Assembly (NCBI RefSeq): GCF_900129215.1
Contig: NZ_FQUQ01000008.1
Coordinates: 186,001-250,000 of the forward strand
Direction: 5' to 3'
DNA length: 64,000 nucleotides
Source: Pedobacter caeni
GTDB lineage: Bacteria; Bacteroidota; Bacteroidia; Sphingobacteriales; Sphingobacteriaceae
A program made the position numbers and the translations under genes. Positions 34,126 through 41,766 of this stretch are shown here, one piece after another; the first letter of the stretch is position 1; each line of letters opens with the position of its first letter. The notes beneath the pieces were generated by a model. The model ran no database searches and was not told the DNA's origin. It worked only from the letters and a program-made list of their open reading frames with translations.

Positions 34126-34917
34126 CTATTGCAGGGACAAGAGCTCATAAAAATCCTTGATCCTGGCAAATGAAGGATGCAGGGAAACCACATCTCCAAA
34201 CACCAACAATGCCGGAGCTGAAATCTTATGGTCTTCGATTAATTCAGCGATGGTGTCTACCACCCCTATTTTTATATGTTCGTTTACAGAAGATCCGTTC
34301 TCGATCACTGCTACAGGTAGTCTGTTTTTACCTTCTGCCTGGAAGATCGCGGTAATCTCTCTGATTTTCTCAATTCCCATTAAAATGACAACCGTTGCTT
34401 TTGATTTTGCGGCTACCTGCAAATCAGGAGAAAGCTCTCCCGCAGCATTGGTTCCACTAAGCACCCAAAAGCTATCACTCAGGTGATTATAGGTCATTGG
34501 AATTTTATGTAATCCGGGAACGCCTAAAGCACTCGAAATACCCGGAATAATTTCCGTTTGAATACTGTAGGATTCTGCATAATCAACCTCTTCAAAACCA
34601 CGGGCAAAAACAAAGGGATCACCACTTTTTAACCTGACCACATGACCAAAGTTCAAAGCGTAGTCTATCATCAACTTGTTTACTGCATCCTGCGAAAATG
34701 ATTCATCATCAGATTTGCTCCCAACAAATATTTTAATTGCTTTTTCAGGGGCATGATTGAGCAAGGCTTCATTTACCTGTGCATCATACAAAACCACATC
34801 CGCAGCTGCGATTGCTTTAACACCTTTCAGGCTAATGAGTTCAGGATCACCGGGACCGGCTCCTACCAATGTAATTTTAGGTTCTTTTACACCACTTTCT
34901 ATTTTATTTAAAATCAT
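34126..34917 (-). CDS. cobA: uroporphyrinogen-III C-methyltransferase
   Basis: A 263-residue SAM-dependent methyltransferase that makes precorrin-2 on the way to siroheme. The family start KITLVGAGPGDPELISLKGV is clear, followed by ADVVLYDAQVNEALL, the SUMT motif VRLKSGDPFVFARGFEE, PGISSALGVPGLHKIPMTY and TVVILMGIEKI. It is the single-domain form, without CysG oxidase-chelatase domains. Siroheme is the cofactor of sulfite and nitrite reductases, which fits an Rrf2-family regulator gene just upstream on the same strand. Its promoter carries a near-palindromic site that is also found before the sulfate-exporter gene at 41.6 kb. It has its own terminator. Confidence 0.94.
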   Translation of the reverse strand: MILNKIESGVKEPKITLVGAGPGDPELISLKGVKAIAAADVVLYDAQVNEALLNHAPEKAIKIFVGSKSDDESFSQDAVNKLMIDYALNFGHVVRLKSGDPFVFARGFEEVDYAESYSIQTEIIPGISSALGVPGLHKIPMTYNHLSDSFWVLSGTNAAGELSPDLQVAAKSKATVVILMGIEKIREITAIFQAEGKNRLPVAVIENGSSVNEHIKIGVVDTIAELIEDHKISAPALLVFGDVVSLHPSFARIKDFYELLSLQ

Positions 34918-34958
34918 AGCCTTACGTTTATAGGTATCACATATTTGTCTTCGGGATA

Positions 34959-34997
34959 CAAATATATAAAAAGACTATAGAAGTAGTAGACTTTATT
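34959..34997 (-). promoter_or_regulatory. cobA promoter with putative Rrf2-type operator
   Basis: On the minus strand the site AATAAAGTCTACTACTTCTA (continuing TAGTC; 34973-34997) lies six bases before TATATTTG (34959-34966), a good -7 box. The same arrangement, site then TATATTTG, precedes the yeiH-family gene. An operator here would overlap the -33 region, so a bound protein would block transcription. Confidence 0.6.
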
Positions 34998-35032
34998 TGA
35001 AATTAAATATTAGCGGAGGTATATTTTACCTT

Positions 35033-35470
35033 TTATTGGACGATACTTTCGTCAGTTTCGCGGGCAATAACGTCTGCAATAGAGGTTTGAGCCAACACTT
35101 TTAGCGTAGCATCCCTAACGTCGATAAAAGTTTTTCTAATACCACAGGTCACTTCATCATGACATTCATCGCATTTACGGTAGAATTTAAGACTGGCGCA
35201 AGGAACCATCGCAATAGGTCCGTCAGTGATGCGTAGAATATCTGCCAGGTAAATATCACCCGGTTCTTTGTTCAGACTGTAACCGCCACCAGCACCTTTT
35301 TTACTGTATAGGTAACCTGCATTACGCATGTCCAACAGGATCTGCTCTAAGAATTTTCTGGGGATCATTTCCTGTTCTGCCAACCTTACGATTTGCATAG
35401 GAGGATTTCCAGTATTTTTTCCGAGCGCAACAAGCGCCTTTATTGCATATTTAGTCTTCTTAGATAGCAT
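35033..35470 (-). CDS. Rrf2 family transcriptional regulator with cysteine cluster
   Basis: A 145-residue winged-helix regulator: KTKYAIKALVALGK is the usual Rrf2 start, IPRKFLEQILLDMRNAGYLYSKKGAGGGY is the recognition helix and wing. The C-terminal part carries four Cys (residues 91, 100, 103, 109), in the zone where IscR and NsrR bind an iron-sulfur cluster. It could therefore sense Fe-S or redox state, or be a CymR-like sulfur regulator; in Bacteroidota genes of this type often sit beside sulfate-assimilation genes. It lies 115 bases upstream of cobA on the same strand. Regulation of cobA and of the sulfate exporter at 40.1 kb is inferred from the shared site. Confidence 0.92.
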   Translation of the reverse strand: MLSKKTKYAIKALVALGKNTGNPPMQIVRLAEQEMIPRKFLEQILLDMRNAGYLYSKKGAGGGYSLNKEPGDIYLADILRITDGPIAMVPCASLKFYRKCDECHDEVTCGIRKTFIDVRDATLKVLAQTSIADVIARETDESIVQ

Positions 35471-35788
35471 AAATACAAAGTTAAGAAAAAATACATTACT
35501 TTCTCATAACGTAAGATCGCCACATAAAGTAGGGAAACAGAACTCCTATTGTTCGTGCATGTTTCGGATATCCTCGTGATTCTAAACCCGGACAAGGTCT
35601 GTGCTCTTCCAGCTTCCGCTGTTTCTTTTAGCAACAAAGTGTGGAATAATTCAACAGGTCTTTTCTGATGAAACACCAAAAACCATTGATTACAAGCAGT
35701 TTAAAGGATTTCAGTGCTTTTGGCATCATTATGTAACCTATCTGATCATCATTGAAATGAGAATCATAAACTTTTAAAATATATCATT
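35471..35788. other. intergenic region, no gene supported
   Basis: A 318-bp divergent region between the Rrf2 gene and the small exported protein. One minus-strand frame of 79 codons and a 22-codon plus frame (35668-35736) show no protein-like composition. No promoter matches the consensus well. Confidence 0.4.
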
Positions 35789-36100
35789 ATGAAAAAGATC
35801 ATCTTATCAGCAGCATTATTAGCATTCGCAGGGTTAACACAAGTAAAAGCAAGTGACGTTAAAAGTCCGGTTGCAATAACTGTAAAACAAGACAGTGTGA
35901 CAAAAGCACCGGTTGAATTGAAAGATCTTCCTGATGCAGTTAAAACTACACTGGCATCTGATAAATATAAAGAGTGGACTCCAACTGCTGCTTTCCTTGT
36001 AACTAAAGCAGATAAATCAGAATACTATCAGGTTGATGCTAAAAAAGGAGAAGAAACTGCTTCTTTGAAATTATCTAAAGAAGGTGCAGTTATTGAGTAA
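35789..36100 (+). CDS. small exported protein of unknown function
   Basis: A 103-residue protein with a standard signal peptide (KK start, cleavage near VKAS-DV at about residue 22). The mature part is hydrophilic: VELKDLPDAVKTTLASDKYKEW, then FLVTKADKSEYYQVDAKKGEETASLKLSKEG. The pattern 'LP.AV...L....Y..W.......v......Y.v....g....l.l...G' is like the short PepSY-like periplasmic domains common in Bacteroidota, but the match is only a general resemblance. It is a single gene with its own terminator. Confidence 0.7.
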   Translation: MKKIILSAALLAFAGLTQVKASDVKSPVAITVKQDSVTKAPVELKDLPDAVKTTLASDKYKEWTPTAAFLVTKADKSEYYQVDAKKGEETASLKLSKEGAVIE

Positions 36101-36131
36101 GCCCACAATAAATATCAATTAAATATACTTC

Positions 36132-36165
36132 ACAAAAGCCGGATGTCCTCCGGCTTTTGTATTTT
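36132..36165 (+). terminator. intrinsic terminator
   Basis: ACAAAAGCCGGA pairs with TCCGGCTTTTGT (36132-36160) around a five-base loop, followed by ATTTTT. It ends the small exported protein gene and lies about 30 bases before the response-regulator ATG. Confidence 0.88.
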
Positions 36166-36191
36166 TGCTATATATTACAAGCGAAATCCCT

Positions 36192-37520
36192 ATGGCAAAA
36201 ATACTGATTATTGAAGACGACCTCACTTTTTCGCAGTTATTGGAAGGATTTTTGACCAAACATGGTCATGAACCAACTCCGGTAAATGATGTAAAAAAAA
36301 GTCTAAAACTAATAGAACAGCAAAGTTTTGACCTTTTATTGGTTGATTATCGTTTACCCGACGGAACAGGTCTTGATGTCTTATCCCACGTTCGTGGGAA
36401 GGGTTTAACCCAGCCAGTCATTATCATGACCAGCTTCAATGATGTAAGAACTGCAGTAAAATCAATCCAGTTAGGCGCATTCGATTATATTACCAAGCCC
36501 GTAAACCCTGATGAATTGCTGATGATCATCAACAACTCTCTGGGTAAAAAAGAAACGGTCAGTTCCGGCAACTCTATAGAACATGCTGATGCCATCAAAG
36601 GAAAAAGCAGCATTGCAGATAAACTTTATGAGCACATCAACCTGGTTGCACCAACAGATATGTCGGTGATCATTCAGGGGGAAAGTGGAACCGGAAAAGA
36701 ATATGCGGCAAGGGCCCTACATATGCAAAGCAAACGTAAGGACAAACCTTTTGTCGCAATTGACTGCGGCGCACTTTCTAAAGACTTGGCGGCAAGCGAA
36801 TTATTCGGACATGCAAAAGGCGCTTTTACAGGTGCCCTGAACGATAAAAAAGGCCAGTTTGAAGCAGCCAATGGTGGCACTTTATTTTTGGATGAAGTGG
36901 GTAACCTCAGCTACGAAGTCCAGGTAAAAATGCTACGGGCCTTACAAGAGCGTGTGATCCAACCCCTGGGGAGTACAAAAACAGTAAAAGTTGACGTAAG
37001 GATCATTACCGCAACCAATGACGACCTCAAATCCAGTGTTGCCAATGGCTCCTTCCGAGAAGATCTTTACCATCGCTTAAACGAATTTAAGATCCAGCTT
37101 CCTGCTTTAAGAGATAGAGGCAAAGACATAGAACTGTTCATCAATCACTTCATCAAACTCTCCAATACAGAGTTACAACGGAATGTGCAAAACCTGTCTC
37201 AACAGGCAAAAGATCTTTTATTACAGTACGATTGGCCAGGTAATTTACGTGAGCTTAAGAACGTGATCAAAAGAATGGTCTTACTGACCCCTACTGAAAC
37301 GGCAGAAGTAGATTCTTTACCTGAAGAAATGATCATTTCTATTAACCAGATTCCAAAGCCTAATGGCTCTGACCTGAAGGCCATCAACGAGGTGAATGAG
37401 AAGATGCTGATTATAGAAACCCTTGTAAAAGTTAAATACAACAAGTCAAAGGCAGCCAAATTATTGAATATAGATCGTAAGACCCTGTACAGTAAAATGG
37501 AACGTTATGAAATAGAATAA
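36192..37520 (+). CDS. sigma-54-dependent response regulator (NtrC family)
   Basis: A 442-residue regulator with three domains. Receiver: acidic pair EDD (8-10), phospho-acceptor Asp52 in LLVDYRLPDGTG, Lys102 in YITKPV. AAA+ core: Walker A GESGTGKE (163-170), the sigma-54 contact loop GAFTGA (210-215), Walker B LFLDEVG (231-237), and the conserved RALQERVIQPLG and DLYHRLNEF. C-terminal Fis-type HTH: KVKYNKSKAAKLLNIDRKTLYSKM. It activates RNA polymerase holding RpoN. I chose ATG 36192 since it starts the receiver fold; nine extra upstream codons are open. The stop codon is three bases from that of the convergent hybrid kinase, a likely partner. Confidence 0.95.
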   Translation: MAKILIIEDDLTFSQLLEGFLTKHGHEPTPVNDVKKSLKLIEQQSFDLLLVDYRLPDGTGLDVLSHVRGKGLTQPVIIMTSFNDVRTAVKSIQLGAFDYITKPVNPDELLMIINNSLGKKETVSSGNSIEHADAIKGKSSIADKLYEHINLVAPTDMSVIIQGESGTGKEYAARALHMQSKRKDKPFVAIDCGALSKDLAASELFGHAKGAFTGALNDKKGQFEAANGGTLFLDEVGNLSYEVQVKMLRALQERVIQPLGSTKTVKVDVRIITATNDDLKSSVANGSFREDLYHRLNEFKIQLPALRDRGKDIELFINHFIKLSNTELQRNVQNLSQQAKDLLLQYDWPGNLRELKNVIKRMVLLTPTETAEVDSLPEEMIISINQIPKPNGSDLKAINEVNEKMLIIETLVKVKYNKSKAAKLLNIDRKTLYSKMERYEIE

Positions 37521-37523
37521 GAA

Positions 37524-40058
37524 TCAGATTTTTTTGATCTGATTAATGAGTATTTCTAATTTCGCTGATAGTTCAGCTATGAGGTTCCGGGTGCTTTCAT
37601 CAGGAACCTTTTGTTCAGATAAGGTGATTTCCATTTCCCGGAAAGCAGCAGCGAGTTTTCCTGCACCAATCTGAGCAATTCTACCCGCAAGACGGTGCGT
37701 AACCAGACGAAGTGTTCCTGAATCTTCTTCTTTTAAGGCATCCTGGATTTCCAGCACATCATTTTCAGAATCCAGTGTAAACCTGGCCAGTATCTTTTTC
37801 AACTGATCTTCGTCGTCGAAAGTCATCTTCCGGAGTGGTCCGAGATCCAGTTCTATTTCATCACCAGCTTTTTCGGCTTCCACACCTCTCCCGTCTTCCT
37901 TTTCAATATGCACTTCTGTGGCGACCGAAAAGCTAATTTCGTCTGAAAACACCCCCAATAACTCATTCTCCCTAAATGGTTTCATCACCAAACCATCAAA
38001 ACCATTGTTCAAAAGGAATTCCCGTTCATCTGGCAGCACTTGTGCCGTAATGGCAAAGATCTTTACCTCCGCCCCCATTCTTTCCCTCAGGAGCTTACAA
38101 AGTGTGATTCCGTTCATCTCAGGCATCCGCATGTCCACCAGAATATATTTCAAATGATCAACAGGCTCCTCATTCAACAATTCCAACGGCGAGTTGAAAC
38201 TTTTATACTCAATCCCATTCCTTTGAAAAATAATTCCGCAAAGATCCAGAATGAGCGGATCATCATCGACCACCCATACTTTAAAGGGTTTCCAGGATAC
38301 TTTTTCCTTTGCGCTCAGCAAAATCTCTTCTTTAGGCTCTTCAGCAACTTTAAAAGTAAGATATACTGTAAAAACACTTCCTTCTCCTTCTTTGCTTTTC
38401 ACATAAATCCGGCCTCCCTGATGCTCCACTAAGGATTTGATGATGGTTAATCCCAATCCCGTCCCGGCCTGGTTTAATACTTCATGATCCGGCGCATTTA
38501 CTTGTTCAAATTCATTAAAAATCACCCCGGTTGCAGCTTCAGAAAGGCCAATGCCGGTATCCTTCACCATAAAAGTAAAATGGAGATTTTCTGCCTGTCT
38601 TTTATAAAACACAGACAGCAATACTTCTCCCTGATTGGTGAATTTAATGGCGTTTCCCAACAAATTATATAAGATCTGTTTTAAGCGAAAAGCATCTCCG
38701 GTAATGTATCTGGTATCATGAAGGGCTACCTCTGTAAAGAGTCCCAGAGATTTCCGCTCTGCCTGTGGCCGCATCACCGACACGACCTCATCGAGCAGCT
38801 TCATGATATCGAAAGGCTGCTCTGCGAAGGTAAATTTGCCTGAAATAATCCGGTTATAATCCAGCACTTCATTTACGATCTGCAGCAAATGTTCAGAAGA
38901 ATGATAAATCGCATCAATGTCTTTGGCCTTGGGATGCTCCTGCTGACGGATCACTTCCGCATATCCGATAATAGATTGCAGTGGGGTTCGTATTTCATGG
39001 CTCATATTGGACAGAAACCTCTGTTTCGCCTGTCCATGGTATTCGGCCTCATCTCTGGCAAGTTCCAGTTCATTTTTATACCGGTTGCTTCGCGTGATGT
39101 CTGTCAGGATGAAATATAGCAATAACAACATCAACAGAAAAAACACCAGCATGATGATACTGATGGTATTGATTCCTGTATTGACCACATGTTTAGCCTG
39201 AATACCATTGAGCTCAATCTGGGTAACGACTTCAGACTCCACTTTCCTAAGGATATCCAGCATCTGGTTGATCAGCCTGTTATTTGCATTTGCCAGTTCA
39301 GCCTCCTTATTGAGGAATCTTGCACTTTTCATCCTTTGCTCTCTTTCAATAGTCCGAAGGGATTCTTCCAGGCTTTTTGAGATTTTCTCCTCATTTGAAA
39401 GCGCAATGGTGTCCACCTTTACGTTTTGTTCGTTGATGATTTTATAAGATTTGTTGTCTTCTGTATTCTCTTTTTTCTTTCCAAACAGCCTCCCGAAAAA
39501 TCCTCTGTTCTTATCCTCGGTAGAGTAAATGGTAGTGGTTGAAGTCTGTTGCTGAGAAGCAAGGATGGTACTGTCATTCCCACTTTTATTCACAAGATCG
39601 CTCAGGTTTTGCACCTGCGTGGAAAAAGACTTATTGTTCACCAATCCTTCCCTTACCTTTAAATAGTTCACAAACTGGTTGTCCCGTTCACTTAAAAGCT
39701 TTTGGATACTTGCAATGCGGTGAAGCTGCACGGTATCCTTATGGTACAACATAGACAAAGAATCCAGCACCATTCTCAATTGTCTGGATTCTTTGAAAAG
39801 CTTCCCATAGTTTTTCGGATCATTGGAGGCCTGCCGCTTTTGCATCTGATCCAATCTACTGATCTTAAGTGAAATGAGATTCACCATCCTCAGACGTTCA
39901 CTTGGAGCAGAGATGTTTTCAACAGTATTCAGCATCTCATTAAAGGCTACTTTACTCACCCCCCAGGCCATGACCAGTGCAAAACAGGCCAATAACACCG
40001 CGATGATGATCTTTCCTTTAATCGCTTTAAATAAACTCTTTTTGGAGGTATTACTCAT
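37524..40058 (-). CDS. hybrid sensor histidine kinase with receiver and Hpt domains
   Basis: An 844-residue membrane kinase. The first transmembrane segment is at about residues 13-33 (KIIIAVLLACFALVMAWG), followed by a long coiled-coil periplasmic part with repeated Lys/Glu, then a second segment (about 295-318, SIIMLVFFLLMLLLLYFIL). HisKA: FLSNMSHEIRTPLQSIIGYA. HATPase: LGNAIKFTNQGEV, GIGLSEA, GTGLGLTI. Receiver: VWVVDDDPLILDLCG with Asp in YILVDMRMPEMNG. C-terminal Hpt: RLVTHRLAGRIAQIGAGKLA. The layout is that of a phosphorelay in one protein. Phosphate would pass to the convergent NtrC-type regulator or another receiver; pairing is inferred from position. The signal sensed is unknown. Confidence 0.93.
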   Translation of the reverse strand: MSNTSKKSLFKAIKGKIIIAVLLACFALVMAWGVSKVAFNEMLNTVENISAPSERLRMVNLISLKISRLDQMQKRQASNDPKNYGKLFKESRQLRMVLDSLSMLYHKDTVQLHRIASIQKLLSERDNQFVNYLKVREGLVNNKSFSTQVQNLSDLVNKSGNDSTILASQQQTSTTTIYSTEDKNRGFFGRLFGKKKENTEDNKSYKIINEQNVKVDTIALSNEEKISKSLEESLRTIEREQRMKSARFLNKEAELANANNRLINQMLDILRKVESEVVTQIELNGIQAKHVVNTGINTISIIMLVFFLLMLLLLYFILTDITRSNRYKNELELARDEAEYHGQAKQRFLSNMSHEIRTPLQSIIGYAEVIRQQEHPKAKDIDAIYHSSEHLLQIVNEVLDYNRIISGKFTFAEQPFDIMKLLDEVVSVMRPQAERKSLGLFTEVALHDTRYITGDAFRLKQILYNLLGNAIKFTNQGEVLLSVFYKRQAENLHFTFMVKDTGIGLSEAATGVIFNEFEQVNAPDHEVLNQAGTGLGLTIIKSLVEHQGGRIYVKSKEGEGSVFTVYLTFKVAEEPKEEILLSAKEKVSWKPFKVWVVDDDPLILDLCGIIFQRNGIEYKSFNSPLELLNEEPVDHLKYILVDMRMPEMNGITLCKLLRERMGAEVKIFAITAQVLPDEREFLLNNGFDGLVMKPFRENELLGVFSDEISFSVATEVHIEKEDGRGVEAEKAGDEIELDLGPLRKMTFDDEDQLKKILARFTLDSENDVLEIQDALKEEDSGTLRLVTHRLAGRIAQIGAGKLAAAFREMEITLSEQKVPDESTRNLIAELSAKLEILINQIKKI

Positions 40059-40140
40059 TTTTCAGGATCACAATTATTGATTAAGTAATTAGAACAGCAA
40101 GGAACCTGCCATTATCCGCTTTTCCGGGAAAAGAATGACA

Positions 40141-41421
40141 TTAACCGAATAAAAAGAAAGCTACAATCAAGGTGATGATCACATTAAAAAGCTGTGCAAT
40201 TAAGAATGCATAAAGCGGTTTTTTGCTGTTGTTCTTAAAGAGATCCTTAAAATTCGTTTCCAGTCCGATGCTGGTAAATGCCAATGCAAACCAGGCTCCC
40301 TGTAAGTTTTTCAGGCTGTCTTTCACCTCAGTCACCGTCCCCTTCGAAAGGAAGAAAGAAAACAGCAGAGAGGCCCCGATAAAGCCCAGTACAAATTTAG
40401 GAAAGCGTTCCCAGATCACACCTATAGTTGGCTTAACCCGTTCCCCGCTTTCGTCCTTATGGTTGGTGTATGACCAATAAATACTAATGGCAAAAGCAGC
40501 AATTCCCAGCAATACGTTCTGTGAAAATTTAACGATGGTACTGATCTTCAGGGCTTCCTCACCTACCATAGAGCCGGATGCCACCACCGCTCCGCTGGTA
40601 TCGATACTTCCACCAAGCCAGGCTCCGGTTACGGCCTGCGGGAAAGAGAAGTAATTGGCAATATAGGGCATAAAGAGCATCATAGGAATTGCAGTAATCA
40701 ACACCATAGAGATGACATAAGATAATTTTTTCGAGTCCCCTTTAATCGCTCCGGAAGTGGCAATCGCTGCGGACACCCCGCATATAGATACTGCACTGGA
40801 GATCATCATAGTCAGCTCATCATCCACTTTAAGTTTTTTACATAACCAGAAAGCGAAATACCAAACCGAAAGCACCACTACCAATGCCTGGATCAAACCA
40901 AGAGAACCTGCTTTCAGAATGTCTGCAAAGATCACTGTCGTTCCCAGTAACACCAATCCGATCTTCACGAAAAGTTCAGTAGAAAGTGCTGTACGGAACC
41001 AATCGGGCAATTTAAAGAAGTTACCAATAGCCAAACCAATGATCAGGCTAAAAATTACAGCCTCCAGGTTGAAAGAACGCATCGTAGAACTGCCTGCAAT
41101 CACCAACGCAATAATGGTAAGCACGTAAACTACGGGAAAACCCAGGACAAAGTTTTTGACCGATTTCCCCATGATCAAAGTCCCTGCCGCTCCTATGGAA
41201 AGGATAAATAAGAACTGCAGGAATACAGCCTTAAGGTTATCAAAATGCAGCACTTTATCGAATAAGGTAGCAGAATTATCCCATTTAAAAGCAGGAACAG
41301 GAACCTGGAAAAATAAAATAGAAATTAAGATGACGAGGAGTCCGAGGATAACTACTGCCCAGTCTTCATGGATCGGAAAAATGTTGTTTTTTGATGGTTG
41401 TTTGGTCATTTTCAAGTTCAT
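40141..41421 (-). CDS. yeiH: YeiH-family putative sulfate exporter
   Basis: A 426-residue inner-membrane protein of the UPF0324/YeiH family, annotated as putative sulfate exporters. About ten hydrophobic helices are visible, for example WAVVILGLLVILISILFF and LFVKIGLVLLGTTVIFADIL. Family motifs include SAVSICGVSAAIATSGAI, GAWLGGSIDTSGAVVASG, FAISIYWSY, and the end TSIGLETNFKDLF. In other bacteria such genes are sometimes under sulfur-related LysR or Rrf2 control. Here the gene has an operator-promoter like that of cobA and a leader of about 180 bases with an apparent attenuator. A second ATG 12 bases downstream (MTKQPS) could be the true start. Confidence 0.88.
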   Translation of the reverse strand: MNLKMTKQPSKNNIFPIHEDWAVVILGLLVILISILFFQVPVPAFKWDNSATLFDKVLHFDNLKAVFLQFLFILSIGAAGTLIMGKSVKNFVLGFPVVYVLTIIALVIAGSSTMRSFNLEAVIFSLIIGLAIGNFFKLPDWFRTALSTELFVKIGLVLLGTTVIFADILKAGSLGLIQALVVVLSVWYFAFWLCKKLKVDDELTMMISSAVSICGVSAAIATSGAIKGDSKKLSYVISMVLITAIPMMLFMPYIANYFSFPQAVTGAWLGGSIDTSGAVVASGSMVGEEALKISTIVKFSQNVLLGIAAFAISIYWSYTNHKDESGERVKPTIGVIWERFPKFVLGFIGASLLFSFFLSKGTVTEVKDSLKNLQGAWFALAFTSIGLETNFKDLFKNNSKKPLYAFLIAQLFNVIITLIVAFFLFG

Positions 41422-41439
41422 TTATTTGTGTGTCGTAAT

Positions 41440-41502
41440 TTAAGATTTTATTCCACAACACCCAGGCTTTAATCTGCATAGAAAATGAAAAAGCCAGGTC
41501 AT
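41440..41502 (-). other. possible 20-codon leader ORF
   Basis: Within the yeiH leader an ATG at 41502 opens MTWLFHFLCRLKPGCCGIKS and stops at 41440, 18 bases before the yeiH ATG. It has three Cys codons, two adjacent, which would suit a cysteine-sensing leader. It starts in the terminator loop. A second overlapping frame starts with ATG at 41478. Translation of either is unproven. Confidence 0.2.
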
Positions 41503-41516
41503 CCAACCTGGCTTTT
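41489..41516 (-). terminator. terminator hairpin inside the yeiH leader
   Basis: AAAAGCCAGGT and ACCTGGCTTTT form an 11-bp stem with a six-base loop, followed on the minus strand by a run of five T. It lies about 70-95 bases before the yeiH start and downstream of its promoter, so it can only act as a conditional terminator for that gene. Confidence 0.8.
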
Positions 41517-41610
41517 AACCAAACAAAACTTAGATCTAACCAAACATCTAATTTTTTTTAAGCATCAGCCCGGGCGGGCTGAGAATTCTATTCTCTAAGC
41601 TTACTGAGAG

Positions 41611-41645
41611 CAAATATAATAAAGTCTACTAATTTAATAGAATTT
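41611..41645 (-). promoter_or_regulatory. yeiH promoter with palindromic operator
   Basis: TATATTTG on the minus strand (41611-41618) is a strong -7 box. Next to it is the near-palindrome TCTACTAATTTAATAGA (41625-41641), which matches its own complement at all but three positions. The flanking AATAAAGTCTACTA is also present at the cobA promoter, at the same distance from an identical -7 box. Confidence 0.65.
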
Positions 41646-41766
41646 ATTTTCATTTAATTTTTAACTCCCCTGATAAAGAGAGCAATTGCCAGTATTGCTG
41701 AGTACTTAGGCAGGAAAGTTTATTACTTATTGACGATTTTTAACGTTTGTTCTTAACCTCATAAAA

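Larger units (their letters stand above)
41422..41604 (-). ncRNA. structured 5' leader of yeiH, candidate riboswitch or attenuator
   Basis: From the predicted start near 41604 the minus-strand RNA can form at once a three-way junction: outer stem TAAGC/GCTTA (599-603 with 559-563 of 41 kb), an inner stem GAGAAT/ATTCTC (41581-41595) and a GC-rich hairpin CAGCCC/GGGCTG (41566-41581). An A-rich linker follows, then TTAGAT/ATCTAA (41530-41551), then an intrinsic terminator (41489-41516). Over 60 bases separate the terminator from the ATG. An aptamer-like fold followed by a terminator inside a leader is the layout of a transcription attenuator. I recognise no known riboswitch consensus (not the SAM-I pattern). 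Confidence 0.55.

Noticed and set aside
35440..35679. Minus-strand 79-codon frame overlapping the start of the Rrf2 gene
   Set aside because: It has no protein-like composition, overlaps a well-supported gene start and lacks a plausible start context.
41422..41604. SAM-I riboswitch in the yeiH leader
   Set aside because: The conserved S-box core (GGTGGAGGGA-type segment and kink-turn) is absent; the fold is a much smaller junction.
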